Notes: generated by a model from the letters alone, not told the origin. Shown: positions 27,866-36,659, counted from the stretch's first letter. The stretch is 64,000 nt of DNA from Pseudomonas protegens (GCF_003363755.1 NZ_CP031396.1:3566501-3630500); one strand, 5' to 3'. Numbers and translations are program-made.

Positions 27866-28222
27866 TCAGTCCTGGGTAAAGCGCTGGATGCCCAAGCGGC
27901 TTTCCAGTTGATAGCCGGCGATGCAGTCCGCCAGTCCGGCGTTCATCAGGTCTTCCCAGCTTGCGGGGAGCAGGCCGATGCCATTGTGGTGGGCGCTCCA
28001 GCGCACCGCGGCGAACTTCGGGTCCGCTTCATCGAAAGGTTGCTGGTTGTTCACCGCGGCCTTTTCGATGTCCTGGGTGCACAGCTCGAATTCGCAGGCC
28101 ACGCCCCAGAGCTGGCCATCGGGCGCCCTGACGATGATCAGGTCGGCGCCTTGTTCGTAGCTGGGGAGGTAGGCATCCGCTGCGTAGAAGATCTTTTCCA
28201 GCCTGCCAGGTGTCCTGGGCAT
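27866..28222 (-). CDS. Conserved hypothetical protein
   Basis: A 118-residue soluble acidic protein, MPRTPGRLEKIFYAADAYLP at the start and LADCIAGYQLESRLGIQRF at the end, with no signal or membrane segment. I recognise no family. The start at 28222 avoids an upstream stretch without character. It is convergent with the cytochrome gene and upstream of a REP, and lies in the same inserted segment as the gluconate dehydrogenase operon. Confidence 0.65.
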   Translation of the reverse strand: MPRTPGRLEKIFYAADAYLPSYEQGADLIIVRAPDGQLWGVACEFELCTQDIEKAAVNNQQPFDEADPKFAAVRWSAHHNGIGLLPASWEDLMNAGLADCIAGYQLESRLGIQRFTQD

Positions 28223-28272
28223 GTTTGCGCTCCTGTTCTTTGAGCCTGCCTTATACCCCAACGGCACAAACC

Positions 28273-28297
28273 TGTAGGAGCCGGCTTGCCGGCGAAG
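28273..28297. repeat. Single REP element
   Basis: REP core TGTAGGAGCCGGCTTGCCGG with its GCGAAGG end, between the hypothetical gene and the LexA-boxed radical SAM gene. Confidence 0.75.
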
Positions 28298-28384
28298 GTG
28301 CGGCCTGTGTGCGCTGGGGAGCGTTCACTTGCAGGGGGTGGGTTTCGGTCCGGCGGTGCTGGTCAGATAAATCCGGCTCCATTA

Positions 28385-28400
28385 CTGTGTATGCATACAG
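28385..28400 (+). promoter_or_regulatory. LexA (SOS) operator before the radical SAM gene
   Basis: CTGTGTATGCATACAG is a CTG-N10-CAG SOS box that fits the gammaproteobacterial consensus CTGTATATATATACAG at 13 of 16 bases. It sits inside a larger palindrome, 28377-28408, whose 12-nt outer arms CTCCATTACTGT / ACAGTAATGGAG are perfect. The site ends 15 nt before the ATG at 28416, so LexA would block transcription or its start. Confidence 0.88.
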
Positions 28401-28415
28401 TAATGGAGCGCTCCC

Positions 28416-29474
28416 ATGTTCACCCCCCTGCCTCCCCGTGGTCGCGGTACCGCGAGCAATCCGCACAATCGTTTCGCGCCCAATCGTTCGGTGGCCGAGG
28501 ACGACGGCTGGTACCAGGAAGTGCCGCTGACCCAGGGCACCGAGGTGCGTTTTGAAACGGCGAAATCCATCATTACCCGCAACACCTCGCCTGACCTGCC
28601 CTTCGATCGCTCGATCAACCCCTATCGCGGCTGTGAGCACGGCTGCATTTATTGCTATGCGCGGCCCAGCCATGCCTATTGGGATATGTCCCCGGGGCTG
28701 GATTTTGAAACCAAGCTGATCGCCAAGAGCAACACCGCCGCGCTGCTGGAGCAGCAACTGTCCAAGCCCGGCTATCGCTGTGCCCCGATCAACCTGGGGT
28801 CCAATACTGACCCCTACCAGCCCATCGAGCGTGAGCAGCAACTGACCCGACGCACCCTGGAAGTGCTGCTGCGCTATCGGCATCCGGTGACCATCGTCAC
28901 CAAGGGCTCGCTGATCCTGAGGGACCTGGACCTGCTGGCCGAGCTGGCCCGGCAGCGGCTGGTGGCGGTGATGATCAGCCTGACCACCCTGGACGATGAG
29001 TTGAAGCGCATTCTCGAACCCCGGGCGGCGGCGCCCAAGGCGCGTTTGCGGGCGATCCGGGTGATGCGTGAAGCGGGCGTTCCGGTGGGGGTGCTGTGTT
29101 CGCCGATGATCCCGATGATCAACGACAGCGAGCTGGAAAGCCTGCTCAGCGAGGCCCATGCCGCCGGGGCGCAGAGCGCGGCCTACATGATGCTGCGCCT
29201 GCCCCTGGAGGTGGCGCCGCTGTTCGAGGAGTGGCTGGCGGCGCATTACCCGCAGCGGGCCGCCCATGTGCTCAGCCTGATCCGCCAGAGCCGGGGTGGT
29301 GAGCTCTACGACAGCCGTTTCGGCAGCCGCATGCGCGGTGAGGGACCCTTCGCCGACCTGTTGGCCCAGCGTTTCGCCAAGGCGCTCAAGCGCCTGGGGC
29401 TCGATCGGCGCGCGGGCTTCGATCTTGATTGCTCGGCCTTCTGTCCGCCGGGGGGGCAGATGTCGTTGCTGTGA
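28416..29474 (+). CDS. PA0069-family radical SAM protein, LexA-controlled
   Basis: A 352-residue radical SAM protein. The [4Fe-4S] motif is CEHGCIYCYARPSH (CxxxCxxC, about residue 72), in the SplB-like/PA0069 family that opens MFTPLPPRGRGTASNPHNRF. Its reaction is not established; the SplB resemblance and the SOS operator at 28385-28400 suggest a DNA-repair or nucleic-acid role (inference). Cytoplasmic, monocistronic. The ATG at 28416 directly follows the operator and GGAG. Confidence 0.88.
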   Translation: MFTPLPPRGRGTASNPHNRFAPNRSVAEDDGWYQEVPLTQGTEVRFETAKSIITRNTSPDLPFDRSINPYRGCEHGCIYCYARPSHAYWDMSPGLDFETKLIAKSNTAALLEQQLSKPGYRCAPINLGSNTDPYQPIEREQQLTRRTLEVLLRYRHPVTIVTKGSLILRDLDLLAELARQRLVAVMISLTTLDDELKRILEPRAAAPKARLRAIRVMREAGVPVGVLCSPMIPMINDSELESLLSEAHAAGAQSAAYMMLRLPLEVAPLFEEWLAAHYPQRAAHVLSLIRQSRGGELYDSRFGSRMRGEGPFADLLAQRFAKALKRLGLDRRAGFDLDCSAFCPPGGQMSLL

Positions 29475-29716
29475 GAAGCATTGGCCTATGGTTGCCTAGC
29501 GGATGTTGCTGACGGAGGTCCGCTGGTCACCTTTTGACATCGCCCATAGTGGCGTTCTAGAGCGTTCCATTCAGTTTGAGTTAAGTTTTTAGCGCTACCT
29601 TGCCCATCAAGTGACCGACGGGTCGCGGTCGGCGCCCCGGTTATTTTTTAATCGATTACTGGCGTCGTGCCGGATAATTCTGGAAAATTCACCAAATCCG
29701 ACAGAGAGGCTGAATC
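29475..29716. other. Gap at the site of the P. aeruginosa H1 T6SS region
   Basis: 242 nt without a gene. A weak hairpin with arms CCGAC/GTCGG occurs at about 29612-29635, with a T-rich stretch TTATTTTTTAA just after it, and could end or attenuate transcription. In PAO1 the genes that flank this gap are separated by the PA0070-PA0101 block, which includes the H1 type VI secretion cluster; here nothing of it remains. Confidence 0.5.
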
Positions 29717-30451
29717 ATGAGTGACAAGGATAAACAGCCGTTGGCTGCGTCGGCTCCCGCACCCACCGAGGTTGCCGAAACCGCCGATGCAGCGCTGCAG
29801 CATATCGTTGACGGCTTTTTGCATTTTCATCATGAAGTCTTCCCGCAGCAGGAAGAACTGTTCAAGAAACTCGCCACCGCCCAGCGGCCAAGGGCGATGT
29901 TCATTGCTTGCGCGGATTCGCGCATCGTTCCCGAACTCATTACCCAGAGCTCTCCCGGCGACCTGTTCGTGACCCGCAACGTGGGCAACGTGGTGCCGCC
30001 CTATGGGCAGATGAACGGGGGTGTTTCCACGGCGATCGAATACGCGGTGCTGGCCCTTGGGGTGCACCACATCATCGTCTGCGGGCACTCGGACTGCGGC
30101 GCCATGCGGGCGGTGCTCAATCCGCAAAGCCTGGAGAAAATGCCTACGGTCAAGGCCTGGCTGCGGCACGCCGAAGTGGCGCGGACCATGGTCCACGAGA
30201 ACTGCGATTGCGCCGATGAGTCCTCCAGCATGCATGTGCTGACCGAGGAGAACGTCATCGCCCAGTTGCAGCATCTGCGCACCCACCCTTCGGTGGCTTC
30301 GCGCATGGCCAACGGCCAATTGTTCATCCATGGCTGGGTCTACGACATCGAGACCAGTTCGATCAAGGCCTACGACGCGGACAAGGGCTGTTTCCTGCCG
30401 CTCGATGGCACTCATCCGATCCCCGTGGCGACGCCCAAAGCGCGCTTCTAA
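29717..30451 (+). CDS. Beta-carbonic anhydrase
   Basis: A 244-residue beta-class carbonic anhydrase (CO2 to bicarbonate). Zinc ligands are the Cys and Asp of FIACADSRIVPELI and the His and Cys of VCGHSDCGAMRAVL. It corresponds to the P. aeruginosa psCA1-type enzyme (PA0102). An Ala/Pro-rich N-terminal extension of about 30 residues precedes the domain. It is followed 91 nt later by a SulP permease on the same strand, the classic pairing for bicarbonate uptake. Confidence 0.93.
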   Translation: MSDKDKQPLAASAPAPTEVAETADAALQHIVDGFLHFHHEVFPQQEELFKKLATAQRPRAMFIACADSRIVPELITQSSPGDLFVTRNVGNVVPPYGQMNGGVSTAIEYAVLALGVHHIIVCGHSDCGAMRAVLNPQSLEKMPTVKAWLRHAEVARTMVHENCDCADESSSMHVLTEENVIAQLQHLRTHPSVASRMANGQLFIHGWVYDIETSSIKAYDADKGCFLPLDGTHPIPVATPKARF

Positions 30452-30542
30452 TCCCGCCTAAATACACCTGAGTGGTTGTAGCCAGGGCCGCCGTTTGGCG
30501 GTCCGGCTTTGCCACGCCTGAACAAAAGTCAGGAGAACTGTC

Positions 30543-32078
30543 ATGCGTGCAGCACAGTTGAAAAGTGTCCTGCCACGGGAGCTGCTGGCTTCGGTGGTGG
30601 TGTTTCTGGTGGCCCTGCCCCTGTGCATGGGGATCGCCATTGCCTCGGGCCTGCCGCCAGCCAAGGGCCTGATCACCGGGATCATCGGCGGGCTGGTGGT
30701 GGGCTGGCTGGCGGGCTCGCCCTTGCAGGTCAGCGGTCCGGCTGCCGGGCTGGCGGTGCTGGTGTTCGAACTGGTGCGCCAGCACGGTGTGGCCATGCTC
30801 GGGCCGATCCTGCTGTTGGCCGGGCTGCTGCAATTGCTGGCCGGGCGTCTGCGCCTGGGGTGCTGGTTCCGGGTCACGGCGCCGGCGGTGGTCTACGGCA
30901 TGCTGGCGGGCATAGGTGTGTTGATCGTGCTGTCCCAGGTGCATGTGATGCTTGATGCCGCGCCCCAGGCCTCGGGGCTGGCTAACCTTGTCGGCTTCCC
31001 TCAGGCGCTGGCCCAGGCCTTGCCGAGCCTGGGTTGGCAGGCGGGGTTGCTGGGGTTGTCGACCATCGCGCTGATGTGGGGGTGGGACAAGTGGCGGCCA
31101 CAATCGCTGCGCTTCATTCCGGGGGCTTTGCTGGGGGTGGGCCTGGCGACCCTGGCCAGCCTGGTCCTGGCCCTGGAGGTGAAGCGGGTCGAGGTGCCGG
31201 CCAACCTGAGTGAGGCCATCGACTGGCTGCGCCCCGCCGACCTGCTCAATCTGGCGGACCCCAACCTGTTGATCGCGGCCTTCGCCGTGGCTTTCATTGC
31301 CAGCGCCGAGACCTTGCTGTCTGCCGCTGCGGTGGATCGCATGCACAGCGGCGTGCGTTCGGACTTCGACCGTGAACTGTCGGCCCAGGGCGTGGGCAAT
31401 ATGCTCTGCGGCCTGCTTGGGGCCTTGCCGATGACCGGGGTCATCGTGCGCAGTTCGGCCAACGTCCAGGCCGGGGCCCAGACCCGTTTCTCGACGATCT
31501 TCCATGGTCTGTGGCTGCTGGGTTTCGTGTTGCTGCTGTCCAGCGTGCTGCAGAGCATTCCGGTGGCGAGCCTGGCCGGGGTGCTGGTCTACACCGGCTT
31601 CAAGCTGGTGGACCTCAAGGTGTTTCGCGGCCTGGGGCGCTACGGGCGGATGCCGATGTTGACCTACGCGGTGACGGCCCTGGCGATTGTCTTCAGCGAT
31701 CTGCTGACCGGTGTGCTGATAGGTTTTGCCCTGACGCTGGCCAAGCTGGCGTTCAAGGCCTCGCGCTTGAAGATCAGCCTGATCGACCTTCCAGCCGCTG
31801 GCGAGATGGAGCTGCGACTGATGGGGGCCGCGACCTTTCTCAAAGTGCCGGCCCTGACTCGGGTTCTGGCGAGCATTCCACCGGCGACAACGGTGCATGT
31901 GCCTCTCAACCACCTCAGTTACATCGATCACGCCTGCCTGGAGCTGCTGGAGGAATGGACCCGGGCCAATCAGGCCAAGGGTTCGCGGTTGATGATTGAG
32001 GCGCGGGGCTTGAAGCGACGCCTGGAAGGACGCTTGAGCAGTGGTGGTGGGATTGGAGTGGCGTCAGCAAGAAGTTGA
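30543..32078 (+). CDS. SulP family permease paired with carbonic anhydrase
   Basis: A 511-residue SulP permease with about 10-12 membrane segments (VVFLVALPLCMGIAIASGLP near the start). A short C-terminal STAS-like domain follows (about residues 420-500; the helix after the strand is HLSYIDHACLELLEEW). The second SulP gene of the window, it is distant in sequence from the one at 3449-5017. Its carbonic anhydrase neighbour suggests bicarbonate as substrate (inference from known SulP-CA pairs). Confidence 0.88.
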   Translation: MRAAQLKSVLPRELLASVVVFLVALPLCMGIAIASGLPPAKGLITGIIGGLVVGWLAGSPLQVSGPAAGLAVLVFELVRQHGVAMLGPILLLAGLLQLLAGRLRLGCWFRVTAPAVVYGMLAGIGVLIVLSQVHVMLDAAPQASGLANLVGFPQALAQALPSLGWQAGLLGLSTIALMWGWDKWRPQSLRFIPGALLGVGLATLASLVLALEVKRVEVPANLSEAIDWLRPADLLNLADPNLLIAAFAVAFIASAETLLSAAAVDRMHSGVRSDFDRELSAQGVGNMLCGLLGALPMTGVIVRSSANVQAGAQTRFSTIFHGLWLLGFVLLLSSVLQSIPVASLAGVLVYTGFKLVDLKVFRGLGRYGRMPMLTYAVTALAIVFSDLLTGVLIGFALTLAKLAFKASRLKISLIDLPAAGEMELRLMGAATFLKVPALTRVLASIPPATTVHVPLNHLSYIDHACLELLEEWTRANQAKGSRLMIEARGLKRRLEGRLSSGGGIGVASARS

Positions 32079-32100
32079 TGGCAGGGAATGGGCTGCCCCT

Positions 32101-32136
32101 TCGCCACAAGGCTCGTTGCGAGCCTTGCTGGCGAGG
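32101..32136. repeat. REP-like inverted element
   Basis: TTCGCCACAAGGCTCG and its inverted relative CGAGCCTTGCTGGCGA flank a TTG loop in the 65-nt gap between convergent genes. It belongs to a third, AAGGCTCG-type repeat and may act as a terminator. Confidence 0.55.
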
Positions 32137-32143
32137 AGTGGGT

Positions 32144-32794
32144 TCAGGCGGCGGGCTGGTCGAGCTCTAGCTCCACGCCCAGCTGACGCGACAGGCAGGG
32201 CCAGCGCTTCCACGCGGCCTCGGTGTCCGGGCTATTGAGTGTGTCGCGGTAGGCTTCCACGGATTCCAGGGCGAAGCTTTCTTCGTTGAGCATGGCGTCG
32301 ACCGCGTGGTGCACCGCTTCGTCCAGTTGGTTGGCGAAGGTTTCGCCGATCAGTTGGTGGGCGATGAGGTTGGCGACCGTCATGTCCAGGGGGATCAGTG
32401 GACGGCCGAAGTGCTTGATGTACAGGTCGTTGACTTCTTCCACCAGGCGTAGGGCCAGGTAGGCTTCGTCCAGCAGGCTGTCGAGGCCGACGTGGCCGTC
32501 CATGATGGCCGGCGGCTGGAGGAAGAATTGCTCGGCGATCTTCAGTACCGGCTTGATCTGCGATTCGATTCCGGCTTCACGGGCCACCGCATTGGCGGCG
32601 TCCAGCAGGTCCGGAACCTGGTCGATGTAGGCGCTGACGAAACGGGTCATGACGTCCTTGGCGTCGACTTCGGGCAGCTGGATGGCAGGGTGCAGGTGAG
32701 GCAGTTGCGTTTCCAACTGACGGGTCAGAAGGCCTGTGCTGGCTTCGTGTTGCCGGGCCAGTTGGATCTGCTCGCGCAATGCGGCGGTGTTCAT
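32144..32794 (-). CDS. Conserved hypothetical protein (PA0104-like)
   Basis: A 216-residue soluble, acidic, mostly helical protein. It opens MNTAALREQIQLARQHEAST and contains VDAKDVMTRFVSAYIDQVPDLLDAANAVA and RLVEEVNDLYIKHFGRPLIPLDMTVANLI. No signal, membrane segment or catalytic motif. The same gene sits between the SulP permease and coxB in PAO1, but I know no function. The start at 32794 is the first ATG with a plausible leader. Confidence 0.8.
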   Translation of the reverse strand: MNTAALREQIQLARQHEASTGLLTRQLETQLPHLHPAIQLPEVDAKDVMTRFVSAYIDQVPDLLDAANAVAREAGIESQIKPVLKIAEQFFLQPPAIMDGHVGLDSLLDEAYLALRLVEEVNDLYIKHFGRPLIPLDMTVANLIAHQLIGETFANQLDEAVHHAVDAMLNEESFALESVEAYRDTLNSPDTEAAWKRWPCLSRQLGVELELDQPAA

Positions 32795-33163
32795 GAAAAC
32801 TCCAGGGACAAGGACATGAATAGGGAGCACATAAGTTAGCCTGCTTACGAAAATGCTTAAGACGCATTTGTCATAATTATTTCATGCTTAGACGGCGGGG
32901 TTATATCGCTCTGCCATCCCGGGCACTCGACCCCTTTTGTGCCGTGGCCTGCAAACCTGCTTTCCAGTGTTTCAGCTGATTTACGCCCTCGCGTTGCGAG
33001 GTCAGAGTCGCTGTCTATACTCGCCATTGTGTGAAGTTAGCTGATGACGCCCGACTGCAGATGCAGCGAGGCCCGGCCGGTTTAAGTTCGTAGTCTAGGC
33101 AGCCGCTCCCTTGCCGCAGGTGTTAAGCCGGCGGGATAACAAGAACGATAAGGGGAACCCGCA
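32795..33163. other. 369-nt divergent regulatory gap upstream of coxB
   Basis: The gap holds the promoters of the hypothetical gene (minus) and the cox cluster (plus). The clearest signal is the promoter at 32994-33021. Between that and the coxB ATG lies a leader of about 135 nt. It ends with AAGGGGAA before the ATG and has GC-rich segments that may fold, but I see no open frame. Confidence 0.6.
32994..33021 (+). promoter_or_regulatory. Candidate sigma-70/sigma-S promoter of the cox cluster
   Basis: TTGCGA (32994-32999), a 16-nt spacer and TATACT (33016-33021). The base before makes the extended -10 CTATACT, the sigma-S form. The aa3 oxidase genes of P. aeruginosa are known to depend on RpoS and starvation, which fits. 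Confidence 0.6.
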
Positions 33164-34291
33164 ATGATGCGACATCCACATGTCTGGATGGGCCTCCTGT
33201 TGTTGTCGATATTCAGCCAGGCGCAAGCCGCCTGGACGGTGAATATGACGCCTGGGGCTACCGAGATAAGCCACGCGGTATTCGACCTGCACATGACCAT
33301 CTTCTGGATCTGTGTGGTGATCGGCGTCATCGTCTTCGGCGCGATGTTCTGGTCAATGATCGTTCACCGTCGCTCCACGGGCCAGGTCCCGGCCCGGTTC
33401 CACGAAAGCACCACCGTGGAAATCCTCTGGACCATCATCCCCTTCCTGATCCTGGTGGCCATGGCCGTCCCGGCGACGGCGACCCTGATCAAGATGTACG
33501 ACACCAGCGAGCCGGATGTGGACATCCAGATCACCGGCTACCAATGGAAGTGGCACTACAAATACCTCGGCCAGGATGTGGAGTTTTTCAGCAACCTGGC
33601 CACCCCCGCCGAGCAGATCCACAACAAGAGCGTCAAGGGCGAGCACTACCTGCTGGAAGTCGACCAGCCCCTGGTGCTGCCGGTGGGGGCCAAGGTGCGC
33701 TTCCTGGTGACCGCCGCCGACGTGATCCACTCCTGGTGGGTGCCGGCCTTTGCGGTCAAGCGTGACGCCATCCCGGGGTTCGTCAACGAAGCCTGGACCC
33801 GGGTCGACAAGCCCGGCATCTACCGTGGCCAGTGCGCCGAGCTGTGCGGCAAGGACCACGGCTTCATGCCGATCGTGGTCGAGGTCAAGAGCCAGGCCGA
33901 CTACGACACCTGGATGGGCGAGCGCAAGGCCGAGGCCGCCAAGCTCAAGGAGCTGACCAGCAAGGAATGGACCCTCGATGAGCTGGTGGCCCGTGGCGAT
34001 AAGGTCTACCACACCGCTTGCGTCGCCTGTCACCAGGCGGAAGGCCAGGGCCTGCCGCCGATGTTCCCGGCCCTCAAGGGCTCGAAGATCGCCACCGGGC
34101 CCAAGGGCGATCACTTGAATATCGTCCTTCACGGCAAACCGGGGACTGCCATGGCGGCCTTCGGCAAGCAGTTGTCGGAAGTCGACATCGCTGCGGTGGT
34201 GACCTACGAGCGCAACGCCTGGGGCAACAACAAGGGCGACATGGTCACGCCAAAAGAAGTGCTGGCGCTGAAACAGGCGGAAAGCAAATGA
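33164..34291 (+). CDS. coxB: Cytochrome c oxidase subunit II with fused cytochrome c
   Basis: A 375-residue caa3-type subunit II. The signal peptide ends near AQAAW, and two membrane helices follow (about 45-65 and 88-110). The CuA domain carries CAELCGKDHGFM with all copper ligands at about residues 223-234. A C-terminal cytochrome c domain has CVACH near residue 286. It accepts electrons from cytochrome c for O2 reduction. First gene of coxBA-ctaG-coxC. Confidence 0.97.
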   Translation: MMRHPHVWMGLLLLSIFSQAQAAWTVNMTPGATEISHAVFDLHMTIFWICVVIGVIVFGAMFWSMIVHRRSTGQVPARFHESTTVEILWTIIPFLILVAMAVPATATLIKMYDTSEPDVDIQITGYQWKWHYKYLGQDVEFFSNLATPAEQIHNKSVKGEHYLLEVDQPLVLPVGAKVRFLVTAADVIHSWWVPAFAVKRDAIPGFVNEAWTRVDKPGIYRGQCAELCGKDHGFMPIVVEVKSQADYDTWMGERKAEAAKLKELTSKEWTLDELVARGDKVYHTACVACHQAEGQGLPPMFPALKGSKIATGPKGDHLNIVLHGKPGTAMAAFGKQLSEVDIAAVVTYERNAWGNNKGDMVTPKEVLALKQAESK

Positions 34292-34373
34292 GCCGGCTTA
34301 TTGGGTATTTCCGCAACCGCTCGGGGTGCAGTGTCCCTGAGCGTCCAGCCCACCCGTTTGCAGGAGACAGGGC

Positions 34374-35969
34374 ATGAGTGCAGTGATCGATGACCACGGC
34401 CACGCCGGCCATGATGACCACGCCCATGGTCCCGCCAAGGGCCTGATGCGCTGGATACTGACCACCAACCACAAGGACATCGGCACCCTGTACCTGTGGT
34501 TCAGCTTCGCGATGTTCCTGCTGGGCGGCTCGTTCGCCATGGTGATCCGCGCCGAGCTGTTCCAGCCCGGGCTGCAGATCGTCGAGCCGGCGTTCTTCAA
34601 CCAGATGACCACCATGCATGGCCTGGTGATGGTCTTCGGCGCGGTGATGCCGGCTTTCGTCGGCCTGGCCAACTGGATGATTCCGCTGATGATCGGCGCC
34701 CCGGACATGGCCCTGCCGCGGATGAACAACTTCAGCTTCTGGCTGTTGCCGGCGGCCTTCCTGATGCTGGTTTCGACGTTATTCATGCCCGGCGGCGGGC
34801 CCAACTTCGGCTGGACCTTCTACGCCCCGCTGTCCACCACCTACGCCCCGGAAAGCGTGACCTTCTTCATTTTCGCCATCCACCTGATGGGTATCAGTTC
34901 GATCATGGGGGCGATCAACGTGATCGCCACCATCCTCAACCTGCGTGCCCCGGGCATGACCCTGATGAAGATGCCGCTGTTCGTCTGGACCTGGCTGATC
35001 ACTGCCTTTCTGCTGATCGCAGTGATGCCGGTGCTGGCCGGCTGCGTGACCATGATGCTGATGGACATCCACTTCGGCACCAGCTTCTTCAGTGCCGCCG
35101 GCGGCGGCGACCCGGTCTTGTTCCAGCACGTGTTCTGGTTCTTCGGCCATCCCGAGGTGTACATCATGATCCTGCCGGCCTTCGGCGCCGTCAGCTCGAT
35201 CATCCCCACTTTCAGCCGCAAGCCGCTGTTCGGCTACACCTCGATGGTCTATGCCACCGGAGCCATTGCCTTCCTGTCGTTCATCGTCTGGGCGCACCAC
35301 ATGTTCGTGGTGGGCATCCCGCTGGTGGGCGAACTGTTCTTCATGTACGCCACCCTGCTGATTGCCGTGCCCACCGGGGTCAAGGTGTTCAACTGGGTGA
35401 GCACCATGTGGCAGGGCGCGCTGACGTTCGAGACGCCGATGCTGTTCGCCGTGGCCTTTGTCATTCTGTTCACCATTGGCGGCTTTTCCGGGTTGATGCT
35501 GGCCATCGCCCCGGCGGACTTCCAGTACCAGGACACCTACTTCGTGGTGGCGCACTTCCACTACGTGCTGGTGCCGGGGGCGATCTTCGGGATCTTCGCC
35601 TCGGCCTATTACTGGTTGCCCAAGTGGACCGGGTACATGTACGACGAAACCCTGGGCAAGCTGCACTTCTGGCTGTCCTTCGTCGGCATGAACCTGGCGT
35701 TCTTCCCTATGCACTTCGTGGGTCTGGCGGGCATGCCGCGGCGGATTCCGGACTACAACCTGCAGTTCGCCGACTTCAACATGGTGTCCTCTATCGGTGC
35801 CTTCACCTTCGGCGCGACGCAGATCTTCTTCCTGTTCATCGTCATCAAGTGCATTCGCGGTGGCAAACCGGCCCCGGCCAAGCCGTGGGAAGGGGCCGAA
35901 GGGCTGGAGTGGAGCATTCCATCGCCGGCGCCGTACCACACCTTCGTCACGCCACCGGAAGTGAAATGA
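34374..35969 (+). CDS. coxA: Cytochrome c oxidase subunit I (aa3)
   Basis: A 531-residue heme-copper oxidase core with about twelve helices. Heme and CuB ligands lie in MTTMHGLVMVFG, FGHPEVYIMILP and WAHHMFVVGIP, and the low-spin/high-spin heme region has VVAHFHYVLVPG. A His-rich N-terminus (DDHGHAGHDDHAHG) precedes the first helix. It reduces O2 to water and pumps protons. It lies 82 nt after coxB. Confidence 0.98.
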   Translation: MSAVIDDHGHAGHDDHAHGPAKGLMRWILTTNHKDIGTLYLWFSFAMFLLGGSFAMVIRAELFQPGLQIVEPAFFNQMTTMHGLVMVFGAVMPAFVGLANWMIPLMIGAPDMALPRMNNFSFWLLPAAFLMLVSTLFMPGGGPNFGWTFYAPLSTTYAPESVTFFIFAIHLMGISSIMGAINVIATILNLRAPGMTLMKMPLFVWTWLITAFLLIAVMPVLAGCVTMMLMDIHFGTSFFSAAGGGDPVLFQHVFWFFGHPEVYIMILPAFGAVSSIIPTFSRKPLFGYTSMVYATGAIAFLSFIVWAHHMFVVGIPLVGELFFMYATLLIAVPTGVKVFNWVSTMWQGALTFETPMLFAVAFVILFTIGGFSGLMLAIAPADFQYQDTYFVVAHFHYVLVPGAIFGIFASAYYWLPKWTGYMYDETLGKLHFWLSFVGMNLAFFPMHFVGLAGMPRRIPDYNLQFADFNMVSSIGAFTFGATQIFFLFIVIKCIRGGKPAPAKPWEGAEGLEWSIPSPAPYHTFVTPPEVK

Positions 35970-35979
35970 ACAGCTGTGT

Positions 35980-36009
35980 TGTAGGAGCGAGCTTGCTCGC
36001 GAAGGCGCC
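35980..36009. repeat. REP element, AGCGAGCTTGCTCGCGAA type
   Basis: TGTAGGAGCGAGCTTGCTCG followed by CGAAGGCG between coxA and ctaG. It lies inside an operon and may stabilise the upstream mRNA end. Confidence 0.7.
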
Positions 36010-36068
36010 AGAAGGTGGTGCCCTGCTCGTCGGCAAGCCGGCTCATACAGGTTCGGGGGGACGTTGAG

Positions 36069-36626
36069 ATGGCCGAGATCTCGCTGAAGAAGCTGGTGAC
36101 CCGCCTGTTGCTGGTGGTGGCGGCGATGTTCGTTTTCGGTTTTGCCCTGGTGCCGATCTACGACGTGATGTGCAAGGCCTTGGGCATCAATGGCAAGACC
36201 GGCGGGCAGTACGCGGACCAGGGGCAGCAGATCGACGCTTCGCGCCAGGTGCGGGTGCAGTTCCTGTCCACCAATGCCATCGACATGGTCTGGGAGTTCT
36301 ATCCCAAGTCCGATGACATCGTGGTCCATCCGGGGGCGGTGAACGAGATGGTCTTCATCGCCCGCAACCCCAGCGATCACCCGATGAGCGCCCAGGCCAT
36401 CCCGAGCATCTCCCCCAGCAGCGCGGCCATGTATTTCCACAAGACCGAGTGCTTCTGCTTTACCCAGCAGGTGCTGCAGCCCGGGGAGAAGATCGAGATG
36501 CCGGTGCGTTTCATCGTTGACCGCGACATGCCCAAGGATGTGAAGCACCTGACGCTGGCTTACACGCTGTTCGATATCACCGCGCGTCATCCACCGGTGG
36601 CGGTTGCCGCCAAGACCGGTGGATAG
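36069..36626 (+). CDS. ctaG: Cytochrome c oxidase assembly protein CtaG (Cox11)
   Basis: A 185-residue Cox11-family copper chaperone that inserts CuB into subunit I. One N-terminal membrane anchor (LLLVVAAMFVFGFALVPIYDVMC) is followed by the periplasmic domain with the copper motif CFCF in KTECFCFTQQVL. The ATG at 36069 matches the family start MAEISLKKLVTRLL. Between coxA and coxC, as in other pseudomonads. Confidence 0.96.
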   Translation: MAEISLKKLVTRLLLVVAAMFVFGFALVPIYDVMCKALGINGKTGGQYADQGQQIDASRQVRVQFLSTNAIDMVWEFYPKSDDIVVHPGAVNEMVFIARNPSDHPMSAQAIPSISPSSAAMYFHKTECFCFTQQVLQPGEKIEMPVRFIVDRDMPKDVKHLTLAYTLFDITARHPPVAVAAKTGG

Positions 36627-36659
36627 ACGATCTGGCGTGCCCGATAAGGAGAACAACCC

